Of a stretch of DNA of 16,678 nt, positions 8,628 through 16,678 are shown piece after piece. Under the pieces are notes generated by a model, which did no database searches, was not told where the DNA came from, and was given only the letters and a program-made list of their open reading frames with translations. The position numbers were made by a program, and so were the translations under genes. Each line of letters begins with the position of its first letter. Positions within the stretch are counted from its first letter, which is position 1. The stretch is from Cerioporus squamosus (Eukaryota; Basidiomycota; Agaricomycetes; Polyporales; Polyporaceae): assembly GCA_022592435.1 (NCBI GenBank), contig JABYQS010000625.1:1-16678 (forward strand), written 5' to 3'.

Positions 8628-10316
8628 ATGAGTCTGCTCACGCTCAATCACGACACTCTGCAATATCTTTGCACCTTTTTGCACGGCCAGGACGCTCTCA
8701 ACCTTTCCCTTACTTGCAGAACTCTCTTTGATGTCGCCATCCCCCGGGTTCCGGTACGCATCCACTGTCGGACACCCCCGCGGTTGTGCTTGCTGTGGCA
8801 CTTCGCCACCAGCAACTTGGAACAAGCAGCGAGAATTCGCAGTCTCATCATCGATGCGGAAACATTCGAGATCGGGAATGTCCCTTTCCGCCACCGCGTT
8901 TGCGCACAGTACTGCGAATTTCTCGGCGATATCCTCGACACGGTCAGGAACCTCATCCATCTTCGCATCGACCTCTCCGTTATCCTCGCACAGGATTGTC
9001 GCATGGGGTCCATCATCGCTTCGATGCACAACCTCGTACACTTGGAACTTAACCAGTTTCCGAAGGAGGCAATCGGTGTCCTGCGGAACCTGCAGAGCCC
9101 CGTGGAGTCCCTCCATGTCGACTTTCGCGACACATACGTTCCGCTTCCGCCCGCGGAGGAGTTCTTCGCAGCAATTCTCGCGCTGAAGTCGCTTCGGGCA
9201 CTCAGCATCATCTCTCCCAAACCCTGGGGTCATGTTCAGCTGGCCCCGCCCGCATCAGCACACGCCTACCTCCGTTCCCTGGTGTACTCCGTTCCTCTCT
9301 GCGTCCCCGACTGCATCCTTGAACTATGTCCTCGTCTAGAAACGCTGGTGCTCTGTTCGACGGGCACCTCCGTCAGCGGCTGGTTAACAAGAGCACCCAT
9401 CCCCCCCCTCCGCCACCTCGTCCTCACCCTTTCCAACTTGCATTTCTTGGTCCGGTTGGGATTGCTCACGCGTGTCAGGTACATCCACGTCTACTCGGAC
9501 AAGGCAATCACGCCGGACTCTGACGAGCTATCTCGACTTGCGCAATGCCTCCAAGCAGTGCAGCCACTCGGGCTTCACTTCCGCGCATCGTTCAAGAGCC
9601 GATGCTCGCCATGGTCAGGGCCTGTCCAACAGATGGTCCCGGCACTGAGATGTCTCAGTATTGGCATCCTGCCCGACCTTGATCCCTTCACGATGGAGAA
9701 GGACCGCTGCGCCGCTTTCGTAGATTGGCTGGTGCGTCTCCTGTATGTTTGGCGAGTCTCTCCCCGTGCTAACGAACCTATCAGGAGAACACCCCCTCTT
9801 GTCTCGCCCGCTTCTCCCTCATTTGCTTGCGGATCCACATTCCCTATCTGACACGCATTCAATGTCCCTTCCCAAAACGAACACTCTCCGCCTCTGGAGA
9901 AGACGGAGAGGTCAGTCCTGCTACTGCCGCGAACATGGACGCGGCTCACGCGTTCCGCGAAGCGGTGAGGACTTTGCCCCAGCGGCTAGCGGAGAGCAGC
10001 ACGACTCTCCGGTATGTGTCTCTCTCTGCGGCCCATCCGACTTCGATGGAGAACTGCCGTGATGAGATCTACGACTGTCACGACGTTCCGGAACCGGCCT
10101 ACTGGTGGCGCATTGGCGACCGGTGCGATGATAGAGGCTCGAAGACCCTGACGCCTATCACCAGGGAGGAGGGCCTTCGTGTCTGGAGCGCTGTCCTAGA
10201 TGCGAATGACGATGATGCCGTTGCTGATATCATTCGTGAGTTTGCCATCTTGGTCTGCCGCTTTCGTATCTCACGATAGTATGATTTATGTGCGTGCAGG
10301 AAGGAGCGCGCTATGA
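8628..10316 (+). CDS. F-box protein with LRR-like region
   Basis: Probable substrate adaptor of SCF ubiquitin ligases, of the large Agaricomycete F-box family. Exons 8628-9731, 9785-10235 and 10300-10316 (phase 0, then phase 1) give 523 aa. Intron 1 (53 nt) has donor GTGCGT, branch GCTAAC and acceptor ATCAG; intron 2 (64 nt) has donor GTGAGT and acceptor TGCAG. The F-box-like segment is at residues 5-42 (LNHDTLQYLCTFLHGQDALN ... CRTLFDVAIPRV). It is followed by Leu-rich stretches typical of LRR folds (LIHLRIDLSVIL, LVHLELNQFP, LRHLVLTLSNLHFL). The last exon adds only six codons (RRSAL and stop), so the exact C-terminus is less certain. Codon third positions are strongly C/G and the frame has no lesion, so I judge it intact. 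Confidence 0.87.
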
Positions 10317-10393
10317 CAGAAGAATGCCTTCGCATCTCGCGACGGGCACTGAGTCCGGACGGCGAATGCACGCATCAAACCCTTTCGCGCTCG

Positions 10394-11019
10394 TCATAGC
10401 GCAAGGATGTCGAGCGTCGTGCTCCGGGCCCCCTGCTTTACTCGTCCGCACCGCGACGTTTCTCGCTTATCAAGATGGCTCCAAGCCTCGGCATGCGTGA
10501 GGTTGAAGACGGTCTGCGCGGGGATGTCGTGCGGCTCGTTCTGGAGGTCGGAGATGACGTGGTCGTTGGAGATCTGTGTACGAGTATGCTGTCAGTACGC
10601 CCGTCTCCCGAGTTCGAGAGTTCAGACGGTACGAACTCAGCAATAAGCTTCTGCCACACTGGTGGACCGGGAAGTTAGCCCAGGAAATCAGCACAAAGCA
10701 AATAAGATAGGCGTACAAGATAGGAAGCTGGAAGCTGAATCGTCTCGTCAGCTATCAAACAAAATGGGACTACATGAGCGAGACATACGTGGTTGTATCC
10801 GTAATAATCGCGCCGTAAAAGATCATGAAGTTGTGCGCTGCAAACAATCGCATCAGCATCCCCCTTCTCTCCCAACGCACTGAAGATGGAAATCACGGTC
10901 AATAGCAGCGTAGCCACCCTTCCCAGTGATGTAGTCAACCGTATCCTCCAGCCCACCCAGGTACGTTTGGTTGAGCGGCCCGGTCAGCCCGCTCGTCGTC
11001 GGCAAGCGGGCCGTCCACA
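10394..11019 (-). pseudogene. Internal fragment of a GH5_5 endo-beta-1,4-glucanase
   Basis: The minus strand encodes a slice of a family GH5 subfamily 5 cellulase: TSGLTGPLNQTYLGGLEDTV, DYITGKGGYAAID, PHNFMIFYGAIITDTTTF, WQKLIAEF, then NDHVISDLQNEPHDIPAQTV. The exons are from about 11019 to 10897, then 10837-10789, 10727-10717 (11 nt), 10658-10633 and 10573-10394. All introns are in correct phase with good donors (GTATGT at 10788) and branch points (GCTAAC). NEP in DLQNEPHD holds the acid/base Glu. The upstream barrel strands, the signal peptide and everything after TVFNLTHAEAW, including the nucleophile Glu, are absent; the frame ends in unrelated sequence at the stop 10396-10394. Upstream the frame continues to an ATG at 11224 through non-GH5 sequence. 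It is a truncated, probably inactive remnant. Confidence 0.75.
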
Positions 11020-11023
11020 CCAC

Positions 11024-11044
11024 GCTTGCCGCTTGCCGCTTGTC
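11024..11044 (+). repeat. 7-bp tandem repeat at the GH5 homology edge
   Basis: Three consecutive copies of GCTTGCC, the last as GCTTGTC, sit immediately upstream of the point where GH5 similarity begins on the minus strand. They may mark the rearrangement breakpoint. Confidence 0.5.
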
Positions 11045-11224
11045 CGAGTACCGACGAGACTTGTAAGAGTAAGATCCCGGATCAATCTCGGTCTTACATG
11101 TCTGCCAGAAATGGAAGGTGGGCGTCTGCACCACTGCACCAGAAGCGCCCGTAAACCACCCAGCGCAATTCAGCTCGAGTGCTTGCTCTGAGTTGCAAGA
11201 AGGGTGAGACTTATGCAAAGACAT

Positions 11225-12036
11225 AGTACAACCACAGAAAGATGTTGAGTACTAAGCTTTAAGTCGATTTTGAAACCAATTCTATCAATAAAGAGCGGTC
11301 CAAGTAAGTAGTGACTTAAGTATTACTTCCAGCTTCACTTGCACTAGCATAAGGGGCACTCTGGTTGTAGTAGAGGCATCGCCAACCTGGCAGTTAGTTG
11401 TTATGAACCTGCAAAATCGAGAGAACATGATAGTATTTAGAGACACAAGATAAGTAGTGCACTGTCAGCGCCGAGCAGGTAAGTGTAACCACCGGACTCG
11501 GAAAGAGACCCACTTACCTTGACTTACCACTGGTATCCTCGGTCGTCCAATTGCTCTCTGACGTGCTTCAGGAGGTTGGTTCTGGTGCTGCGTGGTTTAG
11601 AGACTGGCGCGAAGGGTGGTGGTCTTGGGGAAAGCTACAGTACGCCCGAGAGCGGCGCGCGACGCAGACGCGGCGGTGCATGTCACATGGGCCCAAGTCT
11701 TACTGGGCGCCACAGAATCTTACTGGGCGCTTCGCAAAGTTACTCTCACTACTCTGGTATATACTCCGCTTGTCCCAAGACAAAGCCACACTCTTTGCGC
11801 TCTATCTTGTCGCGTCAATCATATCGGCACATATAGAGACGTAGCATGCTGAAATTACACGATTCTCACGATTTGGACAGGGGAACGACTGCAGAAGGCG
11901 TTGTGCTTGGTTTCAGGTGCCCATCCCGATCCCCGGTGCACAGTGAAAGATTCAGACTTACAGCTTTTGTGGAGGTATTTACTCCAAGGTACCAGTGCAC
12001 GTGTACTTCTCGCAGCATGGATGCAATAACGTCAGG
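11225..12036. other. Intergenic; weak plus ORFs only
   Basis: AT-richer DNA to about 11510, then overlapping plus ORFs (11519-11852) that are open in three frames, with Trp/Arg-rich products and no recognised motif or splice chain. Contains a 13-bp direct repeat (11698-11710, 11718-11730). I see no supportable gene. Confidence 0.4.
11698..11730 (+). repeat. 13-bp direct repeat, 20-bp period
   Basis: TCTTACTGGGCGC occurs at 11698-11710 and again at 11718-11730. There are only two copies and no clear function. Confidence 0.6.
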
Positions 12037-12044
12037 CTATATAG
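12037..12044 (+). promoter_or_regulatory. TATA box of the repeat-precursor gene
   Basis: CTATATAG lies 56-63 bp upstream of the ATG at 12100. This spacing predicts a transcription start near 12070 and a 5' UTR of about 30 nt, typical of highly expressed small secreted-protein genes. Confidence 0.5.
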
Positions 12045-12099
12045 ACGTGTCGAGTATGCCCATTATACAGTACCAACACGCCCTTCCGAGAGCAACAAG

Positions 12100-13020
12100 A
12101 TGAAGCTCATCCAAGTCCTTCCTATTTTCCTTCTCGTTGCCGTCGCCCTCGTGGACAAGGTATATCCATCCTTCCACTCTCGACTCCGTCCCCTGCCGTG
12201 CTCCTCAGTCCTCTGTAGGACTGGCGCTGACTACTGTGTTTTTTTAGTCGACCACTGTCGTCGTGACTCCCGATGGCCGAGGTGTACGTCACTTCCCGTA
12301 CCACCGCACACCCGCCTGCTAATACGGCTGCGCGCGATTCCAGGGCTACAACCGTCGCGATATCGCCAATACCGACGGCCGAGGAGTACGTATTCTCATC
12401 AAACCTTAGCCTCATCTGCTTATGCCTCCCAGGGATACAACCGTCGCGACATAGAGGAGACCGATGGCCGCGGTGTGAGTACATCTCCCGGCTATTATTT
12501 CCTCATTATCTCATCATACCCACAGGGATACAACCACCATGTTGCTGAAGAGGACAGCCGTGGTGTATGCGTTTTGCTCAATGCGGACGACGGAGATGAC
12601 TGACTGATATTTGCCAGGGGTATAACCGTCGCGACGTAGAGGAGACGGAAGGCCGCGGTGTGAGTACTCGTACCTATCCAGACTATCCTTTCACCCCTAG
12701 CTCATCACACTTGCAGGGATATAACCGTCGTGTTGCTGAGGAAGATGGCCGCGGGGTAGGTGTACTGCTCTATGGCCCTGACCAATATGGCTGATGGATT
12801 GTGACTGTGCCAGGGCTACAACGCTCGCGACATAGAGGAGAGGGAAGGCCGCGGGGTATGTACTCGTGCCTATCCAGACTGTCCTTTCTCCCGTAGCTCA
12901 TCAAATCCCCAGGGATACAACATTCACGCTGCTGAGGAAGACGGCCGTGCCGTAGGTGGCCCCTTCCGATATCACGACCGAGCTTGCTAATCTCTCTGGT
13001 GTTGCCAGGGCTACAACTAA
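12100..13020 (+). CDS. Secreted repeat-peptide precursor, one repeat per mini-exon
   Basis: Ten exons: 12100-12159, 12248-12283, 12344-12385, 12433-12474, 12526-12564, 12618-12659, 12717-12755, 12814-12855, 12913-12951 and 13009-13020. All are phase 0, giving 130 aa. Exon 1 is a signal peptide (MKLIQVLPIFLLVAVALVDK). Exon 2 is a leader ending GRG (STTVVVTPDGRG). Exons 3-9 each encode one repeat: GYNRRDIANTDGRG, GYNRRDIEETDGRG, GYNHHVAEEDSRG, GYNRRDVEETEGRG, GYNRRVAEEDGRG, GYNARDIEEREGRG, GYNIHAAEEDGRA; exon 10 is GYN-stop. From exon 4 on, 14-mers (-DIEE type) alternate with 13-mers (-VAEE type). Every intron is 47-88 nt with a good donor after GRG and a CAG acceptor (TAG in intron 1). Dibasic RR in four repeats fits Kex2-like processing, as in Kex2-processed repeat proteins and dikaritin precursors. 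The product and function are unknown. Confidence 0.85.
12433..12951 (+). repeat. Tandem two-exon duplication units in the precursor gene
   Basis: Three successive units, each a 14-codon exon plus intron plus 13-codon exon plus intron, start at about 12433, 12618 and 12814. The introns at 12660-12716 and 12856-12912 are both 57 nt and share long matches such as CCTATCCAGACT and TAGCTCATCA, so duplication included introns and is fairly recent. Confidence 0.75.
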
Positions 13021-13916
13021 ACAGCATCACTCACCCGACTACCTCTCGCTGAACGGGGCACCTTCCGGGGCTGTACGACTGCGCATTCGTAACCCCTTCA
13101 GAGTGGCAATGCCTTAGGTACACTTGGGGCTCTCAGCTTGTACGATAGTGTATCAATAACTACTGCTCGACTCACGTCTCCCGAATTCGAGTCCGCGTGT
13201 ACAAGGGTCAAGTAGAGCGATCGAGCAGTCAGGATGCGTCTGCACTTATACGGAGAGGTTTCTCTACTCCTACTCCAGAATCGAAAGTGGCGCAGACAAC
13301 AGTCTGAGGGGGTCCTTGAGGAAGCACTGTGACCCAGCTACATCGACAGAATCGAAGTGGGTGGCGATCTCTGCGACCTTGAGGAACTGCGTACGGGCGC
13401 CCGCGGTCAAGCTGCGGACAGTGGCTAGTAGTCGGCGGCCTGCAAATTTGAGCCCGTACCACAACGTACGAGTATCCAGCGATCACCACCATTGTCCCGG
13501 AATCGGTCCTCCCTTGAGGCCTGAGGTACGCTGAGGTACGGCGTCCCGCAGCGGCTCCGCAGAAGGGCATGCACCCGGAGAGACTCCATGAGTGTCGGAT
13601 CTAGGCTTCTGCCTCGGTTCAGACGCCAGGACGACCCGTCAAGCTCCAATTTCAGCAAAATCCTTCTTGTTGGCCGGGCGCAGAGGCTAGAAGTAGAGTC
13701 GTACATGCATCAAGAAGGCGGACAGTGACACAGGTACGTGACGGCCACGCTGACACTTCGGCACTGCGCAAGGAAAGGAGATGCAGAGATTCAGCAACGA
13801 GAGAGACGGGTGCTATGACCAACAGACTGAGGAAGTACAGTAGGGTAATACTCGACGTGCTCGCTGTCCACCTGAGGAGCCCATGAGATAACCAAACCGC
13901 AAGCGTGCGTAGGAGA
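13021..13916. other. Intergenic; possible decayed minus-strand coding
   Basis: The first part should hold the 3' UTR of the precursor gene. On the minus strand, frames at 13706-13425 (SLDPTLMESLRVHALLRSR) and 13464-13270 (FLKVAEIATHFDSVDVAGS, ending SAPLSILE and stop) look coding by third-position G/C, but they lie in different frames with only about 30 nt between plausible donor and acceptor. No family recognised. This could be a broken gene or an unresolved small one. A perfect 10-bp tandem duplication (CTGAGGTACG twice) lies at 13521-13540. Confidence 0.3.
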
Positions 13917-14928
13917 TCACAACAACCGCGGCCCGAAGTGGCTCAGCCCGTAGCTCTCCGGGTCCTGCCCGCGCACCTTCCCGCCATCCGCGGCGTTGTC
14001 GAAGAACTGCTCGCCGCACACGGTCGAGGGCAGGACGGACGTGAAGGTGATCCACGGGTGCTCGATCGCGAGCGAGTGGTAGAATGCGAGCGCGGCAGCC
14101 TTGGAGCCGTTGTAGAGCAAGAGCGTCGGGGCGGGCAGCACGGCCACGAGGCTCGCCATGAGGACGATGGAGGGCGCCATTGATGACGTGAGAGAGGGGA
14201 TCTGGGGAGCAGACGGCGTCAGAGGCGTATTAGGGGGGGCCGATGCGAGACAGCACACGTACGAAGGTAGCGGCAGACACGACGGGGCCGATGTAATTGG
14301 TCTTGGTGACCTTGTCGACGACCTGGATGGCACGCTCGATCGCTGCGGCATCGGGCTCGGCAGGTGTGAACGTGCGCCCCTTCGCTTTCAGTCCGGCCAG
14401 CTCGCAGAACGGACGGAAGGTGGGCACTCCCACGTTGACGATGAGGGTGTCGAGGCCTCCCCAGGCTGACCCAACGCCGCTTGAGCACGCGCAGAAATCG
14501 AGAAAAAAAAAGACATGCCACTCACCATCCTGCACCTTGGACCGCAGGTTCACCATGTCCTCGACGACAGTGAAGTTGCCTCTGACGAGCAGGACACGCT
14601 CTCCCTCTCTGTTAGTCGTAGTCTTCGGGGCAACTGCCCTGCACTCCTCCGCCACCTGGGACAGCTCGAGCTCACGGCGGGCGAAGACACAGACGCGTGC
14701 GCCCTCCTGAGCGTACTTGAGCGCAAGCGAGCGGCCGATGCCTCCAGACGCGCCGAGGATGACGACGCGCTCCTGGGACCTCGGGAGCTTGCTCGAACGG
14801 CACGGTTTGGATGGCCACATGCGGTATGCGACGAGGGCAGCAACGAGGGCGACAGCGACGGGATGGCCACCAAGCACATCGGTCAGTGAGTGGATGTCTG
14901 CGGACGACAGAGCGGACAAGAAGCTCAT
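13917..14928 (-). CDS. Short-chain dehydrogenase/reductase, membrane-anchored
   Basis: NAD(P)-dependent oxidoreductase of the classical SDR fold, resembling fungal 11-beta-HSD1/ketosphinganine-reductase-like proteins; substrate unknown. Exons 14928-14526, 14465-14263 and 14201-13917 (phases 1, 0) give 296 aa. The N-terminal hydrophobic anchor is at residues 22-36 (PVAVALVAALVAY), the cofactor motif GASGGIG at 59-65, an NVG variant of NAG at 145-147, Ser219, and YNGSK with Tyr232 and Lys236, so the S-x12-Y-x3-K catalytic set is complete. Introns have donors GTGAGT and GTACGT. An alternative in-frame ATG at 14970 adds 14 residues; I prefer 14928 because it places the anchor at the N-terminus. 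The protein ends at YGLSHFGPRLL, about 30-40 residues earlier than I would expect for the family, so a further 3' exon or a truncation is possible. Confidence 0.85.
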
Positions 14929-15951
14929 AGCTGTGGAAGCCGGACAAGGCGCAGGGACATATGAGGGCATGGGGCGGAGGAAGCCAGGAAGCTCGCGCCC
15001 TACTCCTGGGTCCAAAGACCGCGAAAACGAGGACTGCGTACCGTGCTGTGCGTACGCGTGCGTTCTGCAGGCTGCCCCTGAGAAGGGTGATCCAGTGCTA
15101 TCAAGAAGGGCGAGCTTCAGCGTGTGAGCCGCACTGCGGGCCAGAAGTCAGTGGGCGCGAGAATCGATGAACACATCAGCGCTCGACGTGGTGTCGCAAG
15201 ATCCGAGTCTCTGGTATGAGTCATTTTCCGGGAAGATGCAGGGATCCGGTATACAGTTTGAAGAAGACGACAGATGAGGTCTTTGCGAGAAGACGTGGAC
15301 CAGAAGGAGGAGGAGGTAGTGGTGGAGGAGGAGAAGGATGTGGTGGTCGCGGAGACCCGGTTTGCGCCGATGGTTCCACATATGGCAAGTTGTTCACAGC
15401 TCTGCACTTGGGCGCCTCGTGCCTTCACCTCCTCCCAGCACGACGACAGCATGCTTCTCGCGGACCTTGTCAGGCCTAAGGAGTATCATGCCGGCGGCCT
15501 GATGCTCTACTCCTTTCTGACACAGCCTTGTGTCTGGTGACCTCGGGATATCTCCCATCTTATCCAATCCCGCGAACTGCCCACCCACCATTGCGCTTCT
15601 TGCACTTCGCTGTCAACAGACACAAGAACCATGGTGAGCTGGCTCAAGTGATAGCAAAGGAGCTAAATGCACACAATGTGAGCTTGGATGAGCTATACTT
15701 GTACACTCCGGTCTCAGAGCAGATGTTGCAATCACTCAGGATTGAGTTCAAGGTGAAAGCGGGCGCGCGATGCGGCGATCCCGCAGTAGGGTGGCATCTC
15801 AACACGACGGCCCGATACCGTTCAGACTCCCAGTGATGGAAATGTGTCTACCAAGCACCCAACTTTGCCTACTCGTAGAGTGCGTCTTTGACTTAAGGAT
15901 CCTCGTGTGCATCAGCTTGGACTGATCTCCCTCCTCGCAGCGCTTGCCGCC
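14929..15951. other. Intergenic with two unassigned plus ORFs
   Basis: An ATG-started plus ORF at 15274-15540 begins with an acidic stretch (DVDQKEEEVVVEEEKDVV) partly caused by GAG/GTG-rich simple sequence. It overlaps by 13 nt an ORF ending at 15836 that contains ELAQVIAKELNAHNVSLDEL and reads like a genuine protein segment, but no ATG or splice chain fixes a model. Neither matches a family I know. The first few hundred bases are the promoter side of the SDR gene. Confidence 0.35.
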
Positions 15952-16678
15952 ATGTCCCTTCCGGCAGCAGACCCACTCCCGGTCTTCCCCAAGCTCGACA
16001 ACACGTTGGGGTCATACTTTGTGGCTACCTATATCGGTTTGATGTATGTGTGCTGCTTGTAGAGCTTACCCCTAGGATGCTGATCTAGGCGGCCCAGCTT
16101 CTATGGCATTACGATCCAGCAGGCATTTTGGTACTATCGCCTGTAACCCTCCGATAGCAAGTTTTTGAAGGCACTGGTAAGAACTTGCTGTATTTTCTGT
16201 CTAATTGATGTTGATACATGTGGTCTGCTTCCCAGGTCATTGTGGTGCTGTACGTGCATTTCCTCGCTCCCTGGCTCACGTCTAACTCCGCAACTCAGGG
16301 TTTTCGAGACGTTCCATACGATATTGTGCATACACGTCGGGTACTCCTCGTCGGCAAATCTTGACGTACAGGCACTCACACACTCAAACAGTTACTTCTC
16401 GGCAATGCTCAAGTTCACGAACCCATTGGCTCTGTTCACACACCGGGATCCAGGTGAGACATGCGCATGCTTTCATCGAATTCACAGGCTAAAGCTACGA
16501 CAGGTCCCTCCAGGTACGTTGAGCTTATCTGGCTCAACTGTGAACCGGGCAGACCCTATCTTTGGCCGCCGTGAGTCAAGCCGCTTCCGAGCATTCCAGC
16601 TAAACACTTATCCATACGTGCCTTCAGGGACTTGTGGTTGTGACTGCGCATAGGTGAGGCATTCGACCCTCGTCTTAC
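15952..16678 (+). pseudogene. Second DUF6534 membrane protein gene, in-frame stop, runs off the window
   Basis: The start at 15952 reads MSLPAADPLPVFPKLDNTLG, the family's usual N-terminus, then SYFVATYIGLM into TM1. Exons 15952-16043, 16089-16176, 16236-16249 (14 nt), 16299-16340 and 16392-16453 splice in phase (donors GTATGT, GTAAGA, GTACGT, GTACTC, GTGAGA). They give FYGITIQQAFWYYRL, PSDSKFLKAL, VIVVLVFETFHTILCIHVG and YFSAMLKFTNPLALFTH, matching the first half of DUF6534 proteins. Codon 16144-16146 is TAA where the family usually has an aromatic residue (YYRL-stop-PSDSKF). No intron can remove it. After 16453 I cannot follow the frame convincingly. It is probably a recent pseudogene, or carries a sequence error, and is incomplete at the window edge. 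Confidence 0.75.

Noticed and set aside
8487..9233. Long minus ORF (248 codons) opposite the F-box gene
   Set aside because: Shadow of the F-box reading frame, favoured by high third-position G/C. The plus frame has the F-box motif, introns and a promoter.
10717..10740. Frameshift in the GH5 f/w-k-l region
   Set aside because: Using the second acceptor (CTTCCAG) makes an 11-nt exon that restores frame and family length, so no lesion is needed there.
11519..11852. Plus ORFs open in three frames
   Set aside because: No frame shows a motif, codon bias or splice connection; simultaneous openness in three frames is typical of chance ORFs in this composition.
12433..13008. CRISPR-like or minisatellite array
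   Set aside because: The regular spacing comes from coding repeats separated by spliceable introns with donors, branch points and acceptors; the sequence is eukaryotic and units are not identical.
13813..15015. Biosynthetic partnership between the SDR and the repeat precursor
   Set aside because: Proximity alone is the evidence. SDRs are common, this one resembles lipid/steroid-type reductases, and no UstYa-like or peptidase gene is recognised in the window.
15117..15452. Minus ORFs with Leu/Ser/Thr-rich runs near 15300
   Set aside because: The runs reflect a GAG/GTG-rich simple-sequence stretch read on the opposite strand, with no supporting exon structure.

Overview
The window looks like nuclear DNA of a mushroom-forming basidiomycete (Agaricomycetes, probably a polypore relative). 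Genes are cut by many short introns (about 45-90 nt) with GTRNGT-like donors, CTRAY-type branch points and YAG acceptors. Several products belong to families that are expanded or typical in Agaricomycetes: DUF6534 membrane proteins, F-box/LRR-type proteins and a GH5_5 endoglucanase fragment. Exon models were built by hand from splice signals and remembered family motifs; no alignment or transcript data were available.

Layout. 1-839: nothing convincing. 840-2356 (-): 11-exon DUF6534 gene with an apparent 1-nt frameshift. 2547-3134 or beyond (-): unrecognised multi-exon gene. 3462-4257: 796-bp inverted-repeat DNA transposon (PIF/Harbinger-like MITE, TTA target duplication) carrying a hairpin and a degenerate tRNA-like Pol III module. 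4796-5393 (-): small basic protein of unknown function. 5394-6889: no resolvable gene. 6890-7939 (-): SARAF-like regulator of store-operated calcium entry. 8628-10316 (+): intact F-box protein, divergent from SARAF. 10394-11019 (-): internal fragment of a GH5_5 cellulase, still spliceable but missing both ends of the domain. 12100-13020 (+): small secreted protein built from ten phase-0 exons, seven of which each encode one GYN...GRG-type repeat. 13917-14928 (-): short-chain dehydrogenase/reductase. 15952 to the window end (+): a second DUF6534 gene, interrupted by an in-frame stop.

The most interesting item is the repeat precursor at 12100-13020. It has a signal peptide, seven 13/14-residue repeats ending in GRG (last one GRA) that alternate between two types, dibasic RR in four of seven repeats, and one mini-exon per repeat. 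This resembles Kex2-processed repeat proteins or dikaritin-type RiPP precursors. No partner tailoring enzyme of the UstYa/DUF3328 type was recognised; the nearest enzyme is the SDR 0.9 kb downstream, and any link is speculative.

A second theme is decay. Two DUF6534 paralogues carry lesions, a cellulase survives only as an internal fragment, and a MITE sits among short unassignable ORFs. The genes show no operon-like logic, as expected for a fungus; the SARAF/F-box pair is divergent and may share a promoter region.
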